Assembly: GCA_036023115.1 (NCBI GenBank)
Contig: JAYKKT010000040.1
Span: forward strand, 5,677,001 to 5,741,000
Direction of reading: 5' to 3'
Length of the DNA stretch: 64,000 nt
Origin: Brasenia schreberi
Taxonomy: Eukaryota; Streptophyta; Magnoliopsida; Nymphaeales; Cabombaceae
Part shown: piece by piece, positions 10,768 to 22,432 of the stretch
How the letters are laid out: each line of letters begins with the position of its first letter
Numbering within the stretch: position 1 is the first letter of the stretch
Notes under the pieces: model-generated
Seen by the model: the letters and a program-made list of their open reading frames with translations, nothing else
What the model was told of the DNA's origin: nothing
The model's database searches: none
Made by a program: the position numbers and the translations under genes

Positions 10768-12579
10768 GACAAAACTTTAGAGGCTTAAAGAAAGCAAAAA
10801 ATGCCGTTAGTAAAATAAAAGCTAAAATTTTGGAGGATTTATATAAAAAAACTCAACTCAAAAGAGGGTGAAAGAGATATTTTTAGGATAATTAGGGCTA
10901 GACATAAGAAAACTAAAGATCTTAATTCTCTTAGATGTATCAAAAACGAGGATGAAAAAATTTTAGTGGTAAATGATGACATAAGAAATGGATAGAAAAA
11001 CTATTTTTATAAGCTTTTTAATGAAAATAAAGATGTTAGTATTGACTTAGGAGAGTTAGCCAAATCAGAAAAGTATATAAACCACAATTTCTACCGACGT
11101 ATTAAAAGGAATGAAGTCAAAGAGGCTCTTAAGTCGTAAATTGGTAGGACTAGACAATATTCTTATATAAGTTTGGAAAATCCTAGGAGAAACAAGAATC
11201 ACTTGACTCACAAGACTATTTAATGAAATATGGAGAAACCAAAAGATGCCCAAAGAATGGAAAGTGAGTACACTTATACCCATATATAAAAACAAGGAAG
11301 ACATAGAATTGTGCGAATTATTGGGGTATCAAGTTAATGAGCCATACTATGAAATTATGGGAAAGAATTATCGAACGTAGGTTAAGACAAGTATCGAGTA
11401 CAATAGAGAATTAATTTGGATTCATGACAAGCAGATCTACTGTTGAAGCAATTCACCTTTTGAAATGTCTTATAGGATATTTCAGATAAAAAAAGAAAGA
11501 CCTTCACATGATATTTATTGATCTAGAAAAAGCTTACGATAGGGTATCGAGAGAGGTTCTTTGGAGAACCTTAGAAAAAGAGGTATCCCATTGACATACA
11601 TAAACCTTATAAGAGACATGTACGATGGTGCAAAAACATGTATGAAGACCTATGAAGTAATGAGAGACTTCTTTGAAGTTAATATTGGGTTACATCAAGG
11701 ATCATCTTTAAGTCCATACTTATTTATAATAGTGATTGATGAGTTAATAAAACATATTCAAGATGAAGTACCTTGGTGTATGTTATTTGCATATGACATT
11801 GTGCTAGTGGAGGAGTTTAAGAAAAAAGTTAATAAAAAATTAGAACTACGGAGAGAAACATTAGAAAGTAAAAGCTTCTAACTTAGTAGAACAAAGACAA
11901 AATATATGGAATGTAAGTTTGATCATTTGGTTACTTCAGAGGACATAGAAATTAAAATTGATACACATTGCATCCCTCAAAAAGAAAGTTTTAAATATCT
12001 AGGGCCAATTTTTTAGAGTGATGGAAGAATTGATAGAGATGTTACGCATAAAATTAATGATGGTTGGTTAAAATGAAGAGGTGCATCAAATATTATTTGT
12101 GATAAGAAGATATCATTAAAGTTAAAAGGTAAATATTATAGAGCAACAATTAGACCTGCCATGTTTTATGGTTCTGAGTGTAGAGCAATTAATCATCAAT
12201 ATGTACAAAAGATGTTTGTGACAGAAATGAAGATGTTGAGATGGATGAGTGGTCATACAAGAAAAGACCGTATACATAATGAGGTTATTATAAATAAAGA
12301 CACCAATAGAGTATAAAATGAGAGAATATCATTTAAGGTGGTTTGGACATATAGAAAGAAGATCAAAATATGAACATGTAAGAAATTACGAAAAAGTAGA
12401 TTTTGAAAGTATCGACAGAGGTAGAGGATGACGACAAAAGTGTTGCTAAGAAACGATAAAGAATGATATAGCTTATAGTGAATTAACTGCTAATATGACA
12501 TATGATAGGGTTGTGTGGAAACAAAGAATCCATGTAGCCGACCCACACTAGTATGGGAAAAGGCTTAGTTGTTGTTGTT
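10768..12579 (+). mobile_element. Decayed RTE-type LINE (5'-truncated)
   Basis: Non-LTR retrotransposon with endonuclease domain missing. It starts in the linker before reverse transcriptase (text like LEDLYKK, ARHKKTKDLN) and runs through reverse transcriptase ([33 protein letters not shown]) to the typical RTE tail, ending GGGAAAAGGCTTAGTTGTTG with TTG repeats. The catalytic box reads FAYDIV instead of FADDIV, and many stops and frameshifts are present, so it is dead. It aligns in the same order with the copy at 49033-55637. No clear target duplication was found. Confidence 0.85.
11517..11881 (+). pseudogene. Reverse transcriptase remnant of the RTE LINE
   Basis: Longest readable piece of the RTE reverse transcriptase: [17 protein letters not shown], then [33 protein letters not shown] and an altered active-site box FAYDIVLVEE (second position D to Y). 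The stop at 11879-11881 ends the piece. Confidence 0.75.
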
Positions 12580-13252
12580 AAAAAAAATCACAATAATGTG
12601 GATATACGACCTGTCTTGTTCTTCTTTGCTGTCAAATCTTTCCTTAGCGTCGCCTCTGGAATTACCAGGTTCCAATAGAGGAGGTTTCGGATGTCTGTTC
12701 AATAAGGGTGTGCGGTTTTATTGCAATTTAAGAAGTCTAGCAGTTCCAAATATCGCTACAGAAAAGAACCGAGAAACATGTGTTACTTGTTTCACAGAAC
12801 TCGATGCTGGGGCAGTTTGGTGCAAGATGCAAACTTTTTCTTTAGCATGTTTTATTTTGAATCAGTAAACCATTTATGAATGGTAGAGATCATCTCTTTC
12901 TTTTTGTGATAATCATATTCATACAGAAGGAACTTTAACTTCGCTTTGATTGTTGCTCAAGCTGGATGATAGAAAAGAAAATCATAGCTTTTCGTCTTTC
13001 TTCCAAAGAATCCTTACGGATCCATTGATCTGAATGGCAAAGAAAACCATCTAAATGGTAGAGTATTAAGCTGGTAAATGAGCCAATCGAACTGAACAAC
13101 CCCAGTTAGTTTCCCTGTTCGAGTTCTAAAAACTAAGAGCTTTTCGACAAACAACCGCTATGCAATCGTGTTCACGAATGGTGAGATTTGTATGAACATA
13201 GTTACACTACAAATTATTGTCTTTGTGCTGATCCGCATTATACACACACACA

Positions 13253-13318
<66 letters not shown>

Positions 13319-13860
13319 TATATGGATAGATAGAAAGATAAATAGATAAGACAGAGAACTTCCTATATGCTAAAATTCTTGTTAGCATTTCCAAACAAGT
13401 CTTAACCATTTATCTTTAGAATTAAATGGGTGAGATCTGTGTTTATATAGCATATATTTAGTCTCTCTCTCTCTCTATATATATATATATAAGAGAGAGA
13501 GCTATAGTTGCATAATGTGGTTTGATACATAATCTAATCTTTCATAAACATCTTCACCGTTCAATTTTGAAGATCAATAATAGAGATTTGAATCATATGT
13601 ATTTGTGTAATTCAAAGCTTTAACGTCGATATCAAAAATAAAATAGTAGAGATGTTGGTACAAGATTCTACACTAAACCATATTATGGAGGTGAGATAGT
13701 GGTCTTGGTAAATCTTCCTCAAACGTCTTAAACTATTTGATCACCACGACCAATAGTAGGGTGGAGATTTAAATCAAGAAGTGAATCATTGTACTTTCCA
13801 TACGCCATGTTTGTGAAGATTTAATCATGTAATGGATTGAGCATATACCACATACCACTG

Positions 13861-13896
<36 letters not shown>

Positions 13897-15152
13897 TCAA
13901 CAATAACAAGCATGATGCGAATATTGAACGGTAAGGCGGAATTCTTTTGCCACGATACTTCAAAAAGCGAAAAGGAAGGATCTATAAGACAAGCACACGG
14001 GCAGACAGAAGCATTCATTAGCAATGAAAAGATTAACGATAAAGAAGCTTGTCTTTGACTTACCGACGCTATCATCCAAGCATATTAACAAAAATCCACT
14101 ACTTGGATTCTCAGCAGCGTCAATTGGGGGACAAAATGCTAACATGATCACCTTCCTTCTGAAAAGCGACACAAAAATAAGAACTGTTCCCACCAAGAAT
14201 TGGATATCCACTGTGTCATTTCGTAGAAGGCACCATCTAGAAGCTCTTCATTTCTTATTGCTATCTTTCTTTGGCAGATTCTAATTACGAAATCATTGTT
14301 TTCCGGTGCATTCGCCGGAGGTCGAAGCTGAATTCATGGTCGTCGGAATCGAACTCATGACTTCCATCTCTTGAGTCGACACCCCAGCTGTTGCTTCTTG
14401 TGCTATATGAAATGGTTTTACTTGGCAAGTGTTCATAGATGGATCAAACCGAATGCATTTTCTGCTTGTGAAAACAACCTGAGATCTTCTGTTGTCTTCA
14501 TTTTATTTAAAATTTACAGAGCATACTTTTTAGAGAGGCTGGTAAAGAGACCGAGTTGCTTGTGGATCGGGTTGGTTCGACTCTTTATCCGTCTGTTCGT
14601 GCCCGGATTTCAACCTTAACTAAGCTGAACATGAACATATAGGTCATCAATCTTGCAAGAACAAAAAAGAAGAGCTGCACATGTCCTGTAATACAAGATG
14701 CCCTAATTTGTAGTTTTCTTCCCCCCTGTGCTGCTTGATTCTTCATTCATGATAGTAGACAATTTATAGGTGACATATACATGTTCCTACCTAAGTACGG
14801 GATACTGTTTCAAATTCGAGTTCAAATGAGCACAAAACACGAGTTTAACAAGTCTGAACTTGGCTTGTTCGAACTCCCCTTGTTATAACGAATAAGTTGA
14901 GACCATTTTCAAGTATATATTACGTGTTGATCATACGAACACGAGCAAGCTCTTATACAGAACAAGCTAAACACGAGCAATCCATGTTCGAATTGCCCTG
15001 CCTGAAAATTAATCAAGGCACATTTGGTTTGCAAATTTCAAATGTACGAAACGACACACCAAGGTTTCGAATCCCACCTTCGTCTACAACACAAATCTGT
15101 AATTTTTTTTATTAGAAGGGTGGTTATGCATGCCATTAAGAGATGAATTTCC
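12580..15152. other. Non-coding, microsatellite-rich spacer
   Basis: No gene supported. CA/TA tracts fill 13245-13325, a (TA)n tract 13866-13894. Text at 13548-13600 (CTTCACCGTTCAATTTTGAA) resembles an arm of the foldback MITE at 57550-57776. A tRNA-like B-box (rc GAGTTCGATTCC) lies at about 14345 without a good A-box. Confidence 0.45.
13461..13501. repeat. Palindromic (CT)n(TA)n(GA)n microsatellite
   Basis: CT repeats run into TA repeats and then GA repeats, so the whole tract is nearly self-complementary and could fold into a single hairpin. The same composite design recurs at 21354-21482 and 42942-42988. Confidence 0.8.
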
Positions 15153-15220
15153 TGGGGTATCGAACTCACGACCTCTGCCAATTTGAAGGCTTTTAAGTCC
15201 ACACGCTCGCCAGGAAGACC
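15153..15220 (-). repeat. tRNA-derived short repeat (SINE-like)
   Basis: On the minus strand an A-box-like CCTGGCGAGCG (from 15215 down) is followed about 45 bases on by a B-box-like GAGTTCGATACC (near 15157-15168). No cloverleaf is intact. Spacing and boxes suggest a pol III-type SINE head. Confidence 0.4.
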
Positions 15221-15238
15221 GAGGCTTCATGCGCACCA

Positions 15239-15359
15239 AAACCCAAAAGGCCAACCAATTAGATTAATATGAAATTTAACTATATTCTAGTCTTGATGCT
15301 TTCTGAATAGATTAGCATCCAGGTCAGTCCGAAACCCAAAAGGCCAACCAATTAGATTA
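15239..15359. repeat. Pair of 28-bp direct repeats
   Basis: The text AAACCCAAAAGGCCAACCAA plus eight more bases occurs at 15239-15266 and again at 15332-15359, enclosing about 65 bp. Either a small segmental duplication or a long target duplication; no element is recognised between the copies. Confidence 0.6.
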
Positions 15360-15487
15360 CAAATATAAACTGGAGGAACATCAACATCTCTCAATATTGT
15401 AATGCTCCAAACTTAGGGCCATCAATTTGGAAGGTGTTATGTCACAAACTTTAACTGTCTGCCCTAATTGAGCATTAGTTGTTCAGC

Positions 15488-15563
15488 ACACACACCCGGT
15501 GAGTCGAACCTGCGGTCTACAACCTGTAAGTAGAGAGTCCTACCGGGCGAGCTACCAGCCTGA
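15488..15563 (-). repeat. tRNA-derived short repeat (SINE-like)
   Basis: Minus strand: TGGTAGCTCGCCCGGTAGGA (A-box TAGCTCGCCCGG) then, about 35 bases later, AGGTTCGACTCAC (B-box). This is the most tRNA-like of the set, but the paired stems are not all present and no 3' acceptor stem closes, so it is a SINE head or tRNA relic and not a tRNA gene. Confidence 0.45.
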
Positions 15564-15810
15564 GTGCATGCTATGTCCTTTTGAGAAAGAGAAGACTAGA
15601 TTCAAACTATACTTTTTATGCCGTGAACAGTTTCGCTCTAAAATAGGGTAAAATTGGATATCTCAGAGGTTACCTTATTCATATCAAGCAAGATAACAAT
15701 GCCGGAGGAGATGGAGGAAGAGAATAGAAAAAGAGAGGTTATAGCCTCCAAACAACAATTGCTTTCTCTTTCTTGGGTCCTAAAGCCAAATGCATGCCTT
15801 GGGTATCGGT

Positions 15811-15863
15811 CAAATGACCTTCAGCTTGTGAGTCGAACCCCTAGCCAGGTGAGCTACTAATCG
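15811..15863 (-). repeat. tRNA-derived short repeat (SINE-like)
   Basis: Minus strand: TAGTAGCTCACCTGGCTA (A-box) followed by GGGGTTCGACTCACAAGC. It belongs to the same family as 16903-16975, 17898-17960 and 61976-62043, which share the head AGCTCACCTGGCTAA and an internal ACAAGYTGAAG-like stretch. Confidence 0.4.
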
Positions 15864-15940
15864 TCGCACCGAAAGAGGAGTCGTCCGTTCATTGTGGACC
15901 TCACTTAGGTAAGGTATCACTTAGTGTGTATCCAAGCTAC

Positions 15941-16093
15941 TACAACAACAACAACAACTAAGCCTTTTCCCATACTAGACGGGGTCGGTCATATAGATTC
16001 TTTGTTTCCACATAGCCCTATCATGTGTCATGTTAGCAGTTAATTCACAATAAGCTAGATCATTTTTTATTGTTTCTTTCCAACACTTTTGTG
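15941..16093 (-). mobile_element. 5'-truncated RTE LINE tail with 17-bp target duplication
   Basis: 153 bp matching the last part of the RTE family in minus orientation, from a (CAA)n tract (the TTG tail) to the coding end (reverse complement of CAAAAGTGTTGGAAAGAAAC). It is flanked by exact copies of GTGTGTATCCAAGCTAC at 15924-15940 and 16094-16110. The perfect duplication points to a fairly recent insertion. Confidence 0.92.
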
Positions 16094-16902
16094 GTGTGTA
16101 TCCAAGCTACAAAATGAAAAATCTTAATTAGAATTGGATGAAACGTCTCCGTCTCACCGTAAAAGCTAGCCCAACCACTCTGGATCCGGCCCAAGATTTG
16201 AAATCTCAGTACACGTCCTAAACAACAAAATCAAAAGAGGCTTCTTTAGAAGGCACTGAAGTAAGCAAATTTGGACCCAAGTTCAAATCTAACCTGGAAA
16301 GGGCAGCCAAGGGACCTATAACCTCACACAGCAACGATTAAGAGTTTGCTAATCAGCTCACTTATGCCTTAATGTGTCACAAATTTGTCTTGTGAGGCTC
16401 ACACGATTCGCCTATCAGCACGGACAATGGTGGTAGAAAGGGAAATGGATCAGGGTCGATCCAAAGAGTGGTTAGCATATCCTTCTTATGATCTGATATT
16501 AGCTAAACATGGTCTGTCGTTCGGGACTCAAATACCAGCAAACAAAATAAAATCTGGATGGTTACACTGAATCGGTTCGAGTTATCATCAGATATCCGAT
16601 ATTTGATAGAAATTCGAAAATCAAGTAATCTGGATCTGAATATTAGAAAAGGATAGGTTTTGGATTCTAAATTTCCATATCATTCAATCTATTCAAATCC
16701 TAGTTTATGACCTAATTTAAAGTTAGCATTCGAATGAAAATGGGTTCGGTCCAGATGGGCTAGTACAGGTTTGTCTTGGTACAACCGTAGTCGAGTATAA
16801 TGTTTTATGTGAACATAGACGTATAGAAGCAATTAATTATGTATATAAAAGTTTGTACTGTATAGGCCAACATGAGACTATATGTAATTATGTTTTCGTC
16901 GT

Positions 16903-16975
16903 ATGAGCATGTTGAACTCATGAACTTCAACTTGTGAGACAGCCAGCCCCTTAGCCAGGTGAGCTTCTGCTGGGC
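16903..16975 (-). repeat. tRNA-derived short repeat (SINE-like)
   Basis: Minus strand: AGCTCACCTGGCTAAGGGGC (A-box) then ACAAGTTGAAGTTCATGAGT and a B-box-like GAGTTCAACATGC. Same family as 61976-62043, in the opposite orientation. Confidence 0.42.
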
Positions 16976-17897
16976 GTGCAGCTTCTACCCATTTGATTTC
17001 ATATATCAAGTTGGCATCTAAAAATAAACATCCAGATGAATATAATAAGACGATTTTTCGCACATCATGTGACCCTATCTTTATGTGTTCGTGTTACCTT
17101 AGGTGGACAGAGAATTTAAGTTTTCCAGGTCGTGTTCCTGTCATGCTTTGTGTTTTTCAGATGCTTGTATTGCCAAAGTTTTCATGTTTCAGGTTGTATT
17201 CATGTCGGTGTCATTTTTATGTTAATGCCAAAACAGGTCAACCCGGACACAGCTTAACTTTCGTTGCTTGGGTTGGGCATACATGAGCACAAACTTTTGG
17301 GTAGGGACGGCAATGGATGGGGTACGGTGGGGTGGGGTGGGGTGGGTTTTCAATCCACCAACATCAGCCATGCACTAGAGACTTCTTATAAGACTCTTCC
17401 CTGCCCCACTTCATCCTACCAAAATTAATTAGAAAAGGTCACTTATTTATATTTTATATAAACATATAATCTATTCATATATATATATATATATATATAT
17501 AGATAGAGAGAGAGAGAGAGATCATGGTGACACCACTTATTAATGTTCAACCATTACTTTTCATAGGCATGAGTGCAATTTCAATGAAAGATGATGAAGA
17601 TATTTGTGAAATCATGAAAGACAATCTCATTATTCTCGTATCATCGAAAAGTGATGATAGAGAATGAGTGAGTGATGGACAAGATCCGGTTTTCTTATAT
17701 ATATAATTGCAATGTCTTCAAAAATTATGTTTCCAGCTTTTTCGAGTTATTTACAAGACCTTCATCAGAAGCAAACTGATGATCTGCATTTCCTCTAAGA
17801 ACTCATACTGTATGTATACTTTGTTACAACAAATCTTTGGCATATGAAATGAGTTATTTTCCTTTTGGTACAATGGGGGAGGCAGAAGCAAGAGCGC

Positions 17898-17960
17898 ACC
17901 TTGAGTATGGAACTCGTGACCTTTGGCTTGTGAGTTAGCCCAGGTAAGCTATTTCTCCTT
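17898..17960 (-). repeat. tRNA-derived short repeat (SINE-like)
   Basis: Minus strand: ATAGCTTACCTGGGCTAACT (A-box) then ACAAGCCAAAGGTCACGAGT and a B-box-like GAGTTCCATAC. Internal text matches 15811-15863 and 16903-16975. Confidence 0.4.
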
Positions 17961-18589
17961 CTATTCGAATTAATCATGTTGTTAACTTTCATCTTAACCA
18001 ATTCAATGGGTAGAACCACTGCTGGTAATAATTACGTCTGAAGGATTTATTATAACATAAATATATAGAATGTAAGTTCTAACTATCGTATAATCAAGAA
18101 AAGCACGAAAAAAATTATACTATGAAGAAAAAATATTAAGATAAATTATTCTGTATACCAATTTCAGCTTGAGCTGCGGCTACCAGTACTGAATAGCCCC
18201 TCCAGACCTCGCACTGACGAACAATAATTGGATACTTCCCTCTGTTTGCTTGTGGCCCAGACGAAAGGAACAAGGAGGGGAGGCGATAGCTGGAGGTGTG
18301 ATTATTACGGTTGCTTTTATTTATTAAAAGAAATGACAGGTGCCAACCATTTTCTTCAATCACAAGGAGGTCTCTCTCTCTCACAGGTTAATGAGAAAAC
18401 GAAAAGGTGTGTGAAATTCACGCTTACATTAAATGGTGGGATCACCCTTCGCTAAGGGGAGAAACCAATTGCCATTCATATGATACACACGCAGAATTAT
18501 GAGTGGCTGTCACCATTGTGACGACGCCCGCGTCGTAGTCAATGTCTCTGTGAGCTGAACTGTGAACCCAACCCTCTCTCTCTTTATCA

Positions 18590-20228
18590 ATGGCCCTCCC
18601 TCGGGCCACGGTCACCTAGATCTCGAGTTGCTTGTTGTTCCTTTTCGTCCTTCTCACCACTCCCTCTCTAGTGTCTAACAAAGAGGCCCCATCGTTAAAA
18701 AGCGGAGGAGTGGGAGAAGGAACAAGCAAGAGGGCACTCTTTATCATCCTAGGCATCACCCTTGGCACTCTCTGCATCGGCCTCGCAGTCTTCATGGCGG
18801 TTTGCTTCGGCCAATGCAGGGGAAAGAAGCCATGGAAATTGGATACGGTGGTCGGGCCGGACGAACTAAAGAAGCAGACAGTGTCCAAGCCAAAGAAGAA
18901 GAACAAGCAGAACGGTATTGAGAAGCAACAACAGCGAGAAAAGGTGATAGATATTTGGGCAGGAGGCAAGGCAGGGGAAGTGAAGAAGCTAAGCTGGGGG
19001 GAGATGGAGATGCTGACCAACAACTTCGCGTCCGTGATCGGTCACGGAGGCTTCAGCACCGTCTACCTCGCCCACCTTCCTGTCGGGTCCGGTCACCTCC
19101 TCGGCGCGCTCAAGATCCTCAACAACAGCGAGCGTCTCAACCGCGTCTTCCGGCAGGAACTCGATGTCCTCCTCCGCATCCATCATGAGAACATCGTCAA
19201 ACTCTTGGCCTACTGCGACGACAAAGGTTAGCTAGAGATTTGGTAGTTGTTCTCTTAATTGAGATAGCATAAATTTGATCATCAATTCACTTATAAGCGT
19301 GAGAGCTCGGCATTGATTTTGATTTTGGTGTTAAACAGAGGTGCCTTGTGGGCAAGCGCGGTAAGGAACCGTCTTAGACTCCTTAATTTTTAAACTCTTA
19401 ACTCTGTACATTATCGCCTCAAAAAGTTTTGGACTTTAGCTTTTATATGTAGTACCCAATTTTCAGTTTAGATTAAGTTATGTAGAGTATGTAATTTTCG
19501 CCGTAGAACTCAATTTGTGTTGAGCCTCTCCTAGCGTGAAACTAATGCAATATCTATGATTTGTGACAGAGGAGGGAGTGCTGCTGTTCGAGATGGTCCC
19601 GAACGGAAGCCTGCACGAGAAGCTGCAAGATCAGGCGGAGGGGAAGGCGGTACTAACTTGGCAGCAACGGACGTCGATCGCCTTTGGAGTGGCGCGAGCG
19701 ATCGAGTACCTGCACGAGCGATGTGAGGTGCCGATCGTTCACTGTGACATCAAGGCCTCCAACGTTCTGCTCGACCAAGGCCTCGTCCCCAAGCTTTGCG
19801 ACTTCGGCTTCGCTCGCACCGGACGTTTCTCCTCCGCCGTCCTCGCTAACACCTCCGTCATGGGGTCGCCCGGCTACGTCGATGCTCACTACCTCCGAAC
19901 CGGAATCGTCTCCAAGAAGAACGACGTCTACAGCTTCGGGGTACTGTTACTGGAACTGCTCACCGGCGTGGAGGCCTTCTCGGCGGAGAAAGAGCAGCTA
20001 CTCACATGCTTTGCTGCCGGCGTCGTCAGGAACCCGAACACTGCCGGAGACTTCGTTGACGGCCGCCTTTCCGGAAGGTTCGACGTTGAACAGGCACGGG
20101 GAATCGCTTCCATTGCTGCTTCCTGCCTGAAAGAGCAGCCCGCTCTCCGTCCGTCCATGGCTGAAGTCCTCTCCCTCCTCTCCGAGAACGTCGCGGTCTC
20201 CGGCAAGGGAGAATCCGTGGAACGGTGA
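18590..20228 (+). CDS. Receptor-like protein kinase (At1g33260-like), stop codon in signal peptide
   Basis: Two-exon plant protein kinase of the receptor-like kinase superfamily, closest in my recollection to the Arabidopsis At1g33260 type. Exons are 18590-19226 and 19570-20228 (donor GTTAGC, acceptor GACAG), 432 codons including stop. Order: an N-terminal hydrophobic stretch (CLLFLFVLLTTPSLV), a short basic ectodomain, one membrane segment (ALFIILGITLGTLCIGLAVF), a lysine-rich juxtamembrane region, then the kinase domain: glycine loop GHGGFSTVYLA, lysine in ALKIL, VHCDIKASNVLL, DFG, SPGYVDAHYL and DVYSFGVLLLELLTG. HRD is replaced by HCD, so it is a non-RD kinase. The ATG at 18590 is in frame with everything but codon 10 is TAG (18617-18619). 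Either translation starts lower (next in-frame Met is within the membrane segment, near 18794), a splice acceptor at CACCTAG replaces the start, or the gene is damaged. Confidence 0.82.
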
Positions 20229-21485
<1,257 letters not shown>

Positions 21486-21503
21486 GTGGGATACGCTCAA
21501 AGT

Positions 21504-22130
21504 CATTCATACATCCCCAAAAGGAAAGTTTTAAATACCTAGGGTCAATTTTTCATAGTGATAGAAGAATTGATGGAGATGTTATAAGTCGAATTAATGC
21601 TGGTTGGTTAAAATGGAGAGAAGCATCAGGTATTCTTTGTGATAAGAAGATACCATTAAAGTTAAAAGGTAAATATTATAGAGCAACAATTAGGCCTGCC
21701 ATGTTTTATAGTTCTGAGTGTTGGGCAGTTAATCATCAACATGTACAAAAGATGTCTGTGACAGAAATGAAGATGTTGAGATGGATGAGTGGTCATATAA
21801 GAAAAGACCGTATACTTAATGAGGTTATTAGAAACAAATTAGGAGTGGCACCAATAGAGGATAAAATGAGAGAATATCGTTTAAGATGGTTTGGACATAT
21901 AGAAAGAAGGTTAAAAGAAGAACCTATAAGAAGGTTAGAAAAACTAAAATTGGAAAGTATTAAAAGAGGTAGAGGACGACCACAAAAGTGTTGGAAAGAA
22001 ACAATAAAGAATGATCTAGTTTATTGTGAGTTAACTGCTAACATGACACACAATAGGGATATGTGGAAACAAAGAATCCATGTAGCCGACCCCGTCTAGT
22101 ATGGGAAAAGGCTTAGTTGTTGTTGTTGTT
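21504..22130 (+). mobile_element. RTE LINE 3' fragment with open C-terminal frame
   Basis: Covers the region after the reverse transcriptase core to the TTG tail. The frame is open to TAG at 22097-22099 and reads [59 protein letters not shown] and ends [11 protein letters not shown], the conserved RTE C-terminus. The 3' UTR is only about 30 bases and ends with GGCTTAGTTGTTGTTGTTGT. The 5' truncation point lies beside the composite microsatellite; no target duplication is obvious. Confidence 0.88.
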
Positions 22131-22197
22131 GCTTTTCATACTTTACAATTGATGCTTCAAAAACAAAATTTGAGTAGATTTAAGCATACATGAGTTG

Positions 22198-22207
22198 GAG
22201 CACATAC

Positions 22208-22250
<43 letters not shown>

Positions 22251-22432
22251 TAATTGGAACCTCTAATAGAATATACTCGTCTCCACCTATTTCTTTTTTA
22301 AGGAATGAGCATAATAATCAAAGCACATACTACTATATATTATATATATAAGTAATTGGATTCTGCGCACCTCTAACAGAATATACTTGTCTCCACCTAT
22401 TTCTCTTTTAAGGAATGAGCATAATAATCAAA
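22198..22432. repeat. Tandem duplication, unit about 115-125 bp, spanning a TA tract
   Basis: Two adjacent units each read AGCACATACTACTATATA, a TA tract, AGTAATTGGA, then CTCCACCTATTTCT and AAGGAATGAGCATAATAATC. They differ by the TA length, a short insertion (TTCTGCGCA) and a few substitutions. Confidence 0.85.

Larger units (their letters stand above)
16111..18589. other. Non-coding spacer upstream of the kinase gene
   Basis: No gene supported. A (TA)n(GA)n tract lies at 17478-17521. The motif TGGACAAGATCC at 17676 matches an arm of a MITE family also seen at 22771 and 61809. Just upstream of the kinase, ACGACGCCCGCGTCGT at 18521-18536 is a palindrome with seven-base arms and could be a transcription factor site; this is a guess. 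Confidence 0.45.

Noticed and set aside
15488..15563. Functional tRNA gene
   Set aside because: A- and B-boxes are present but the stems do not close; many related pieces exist, which fits a SINE better.
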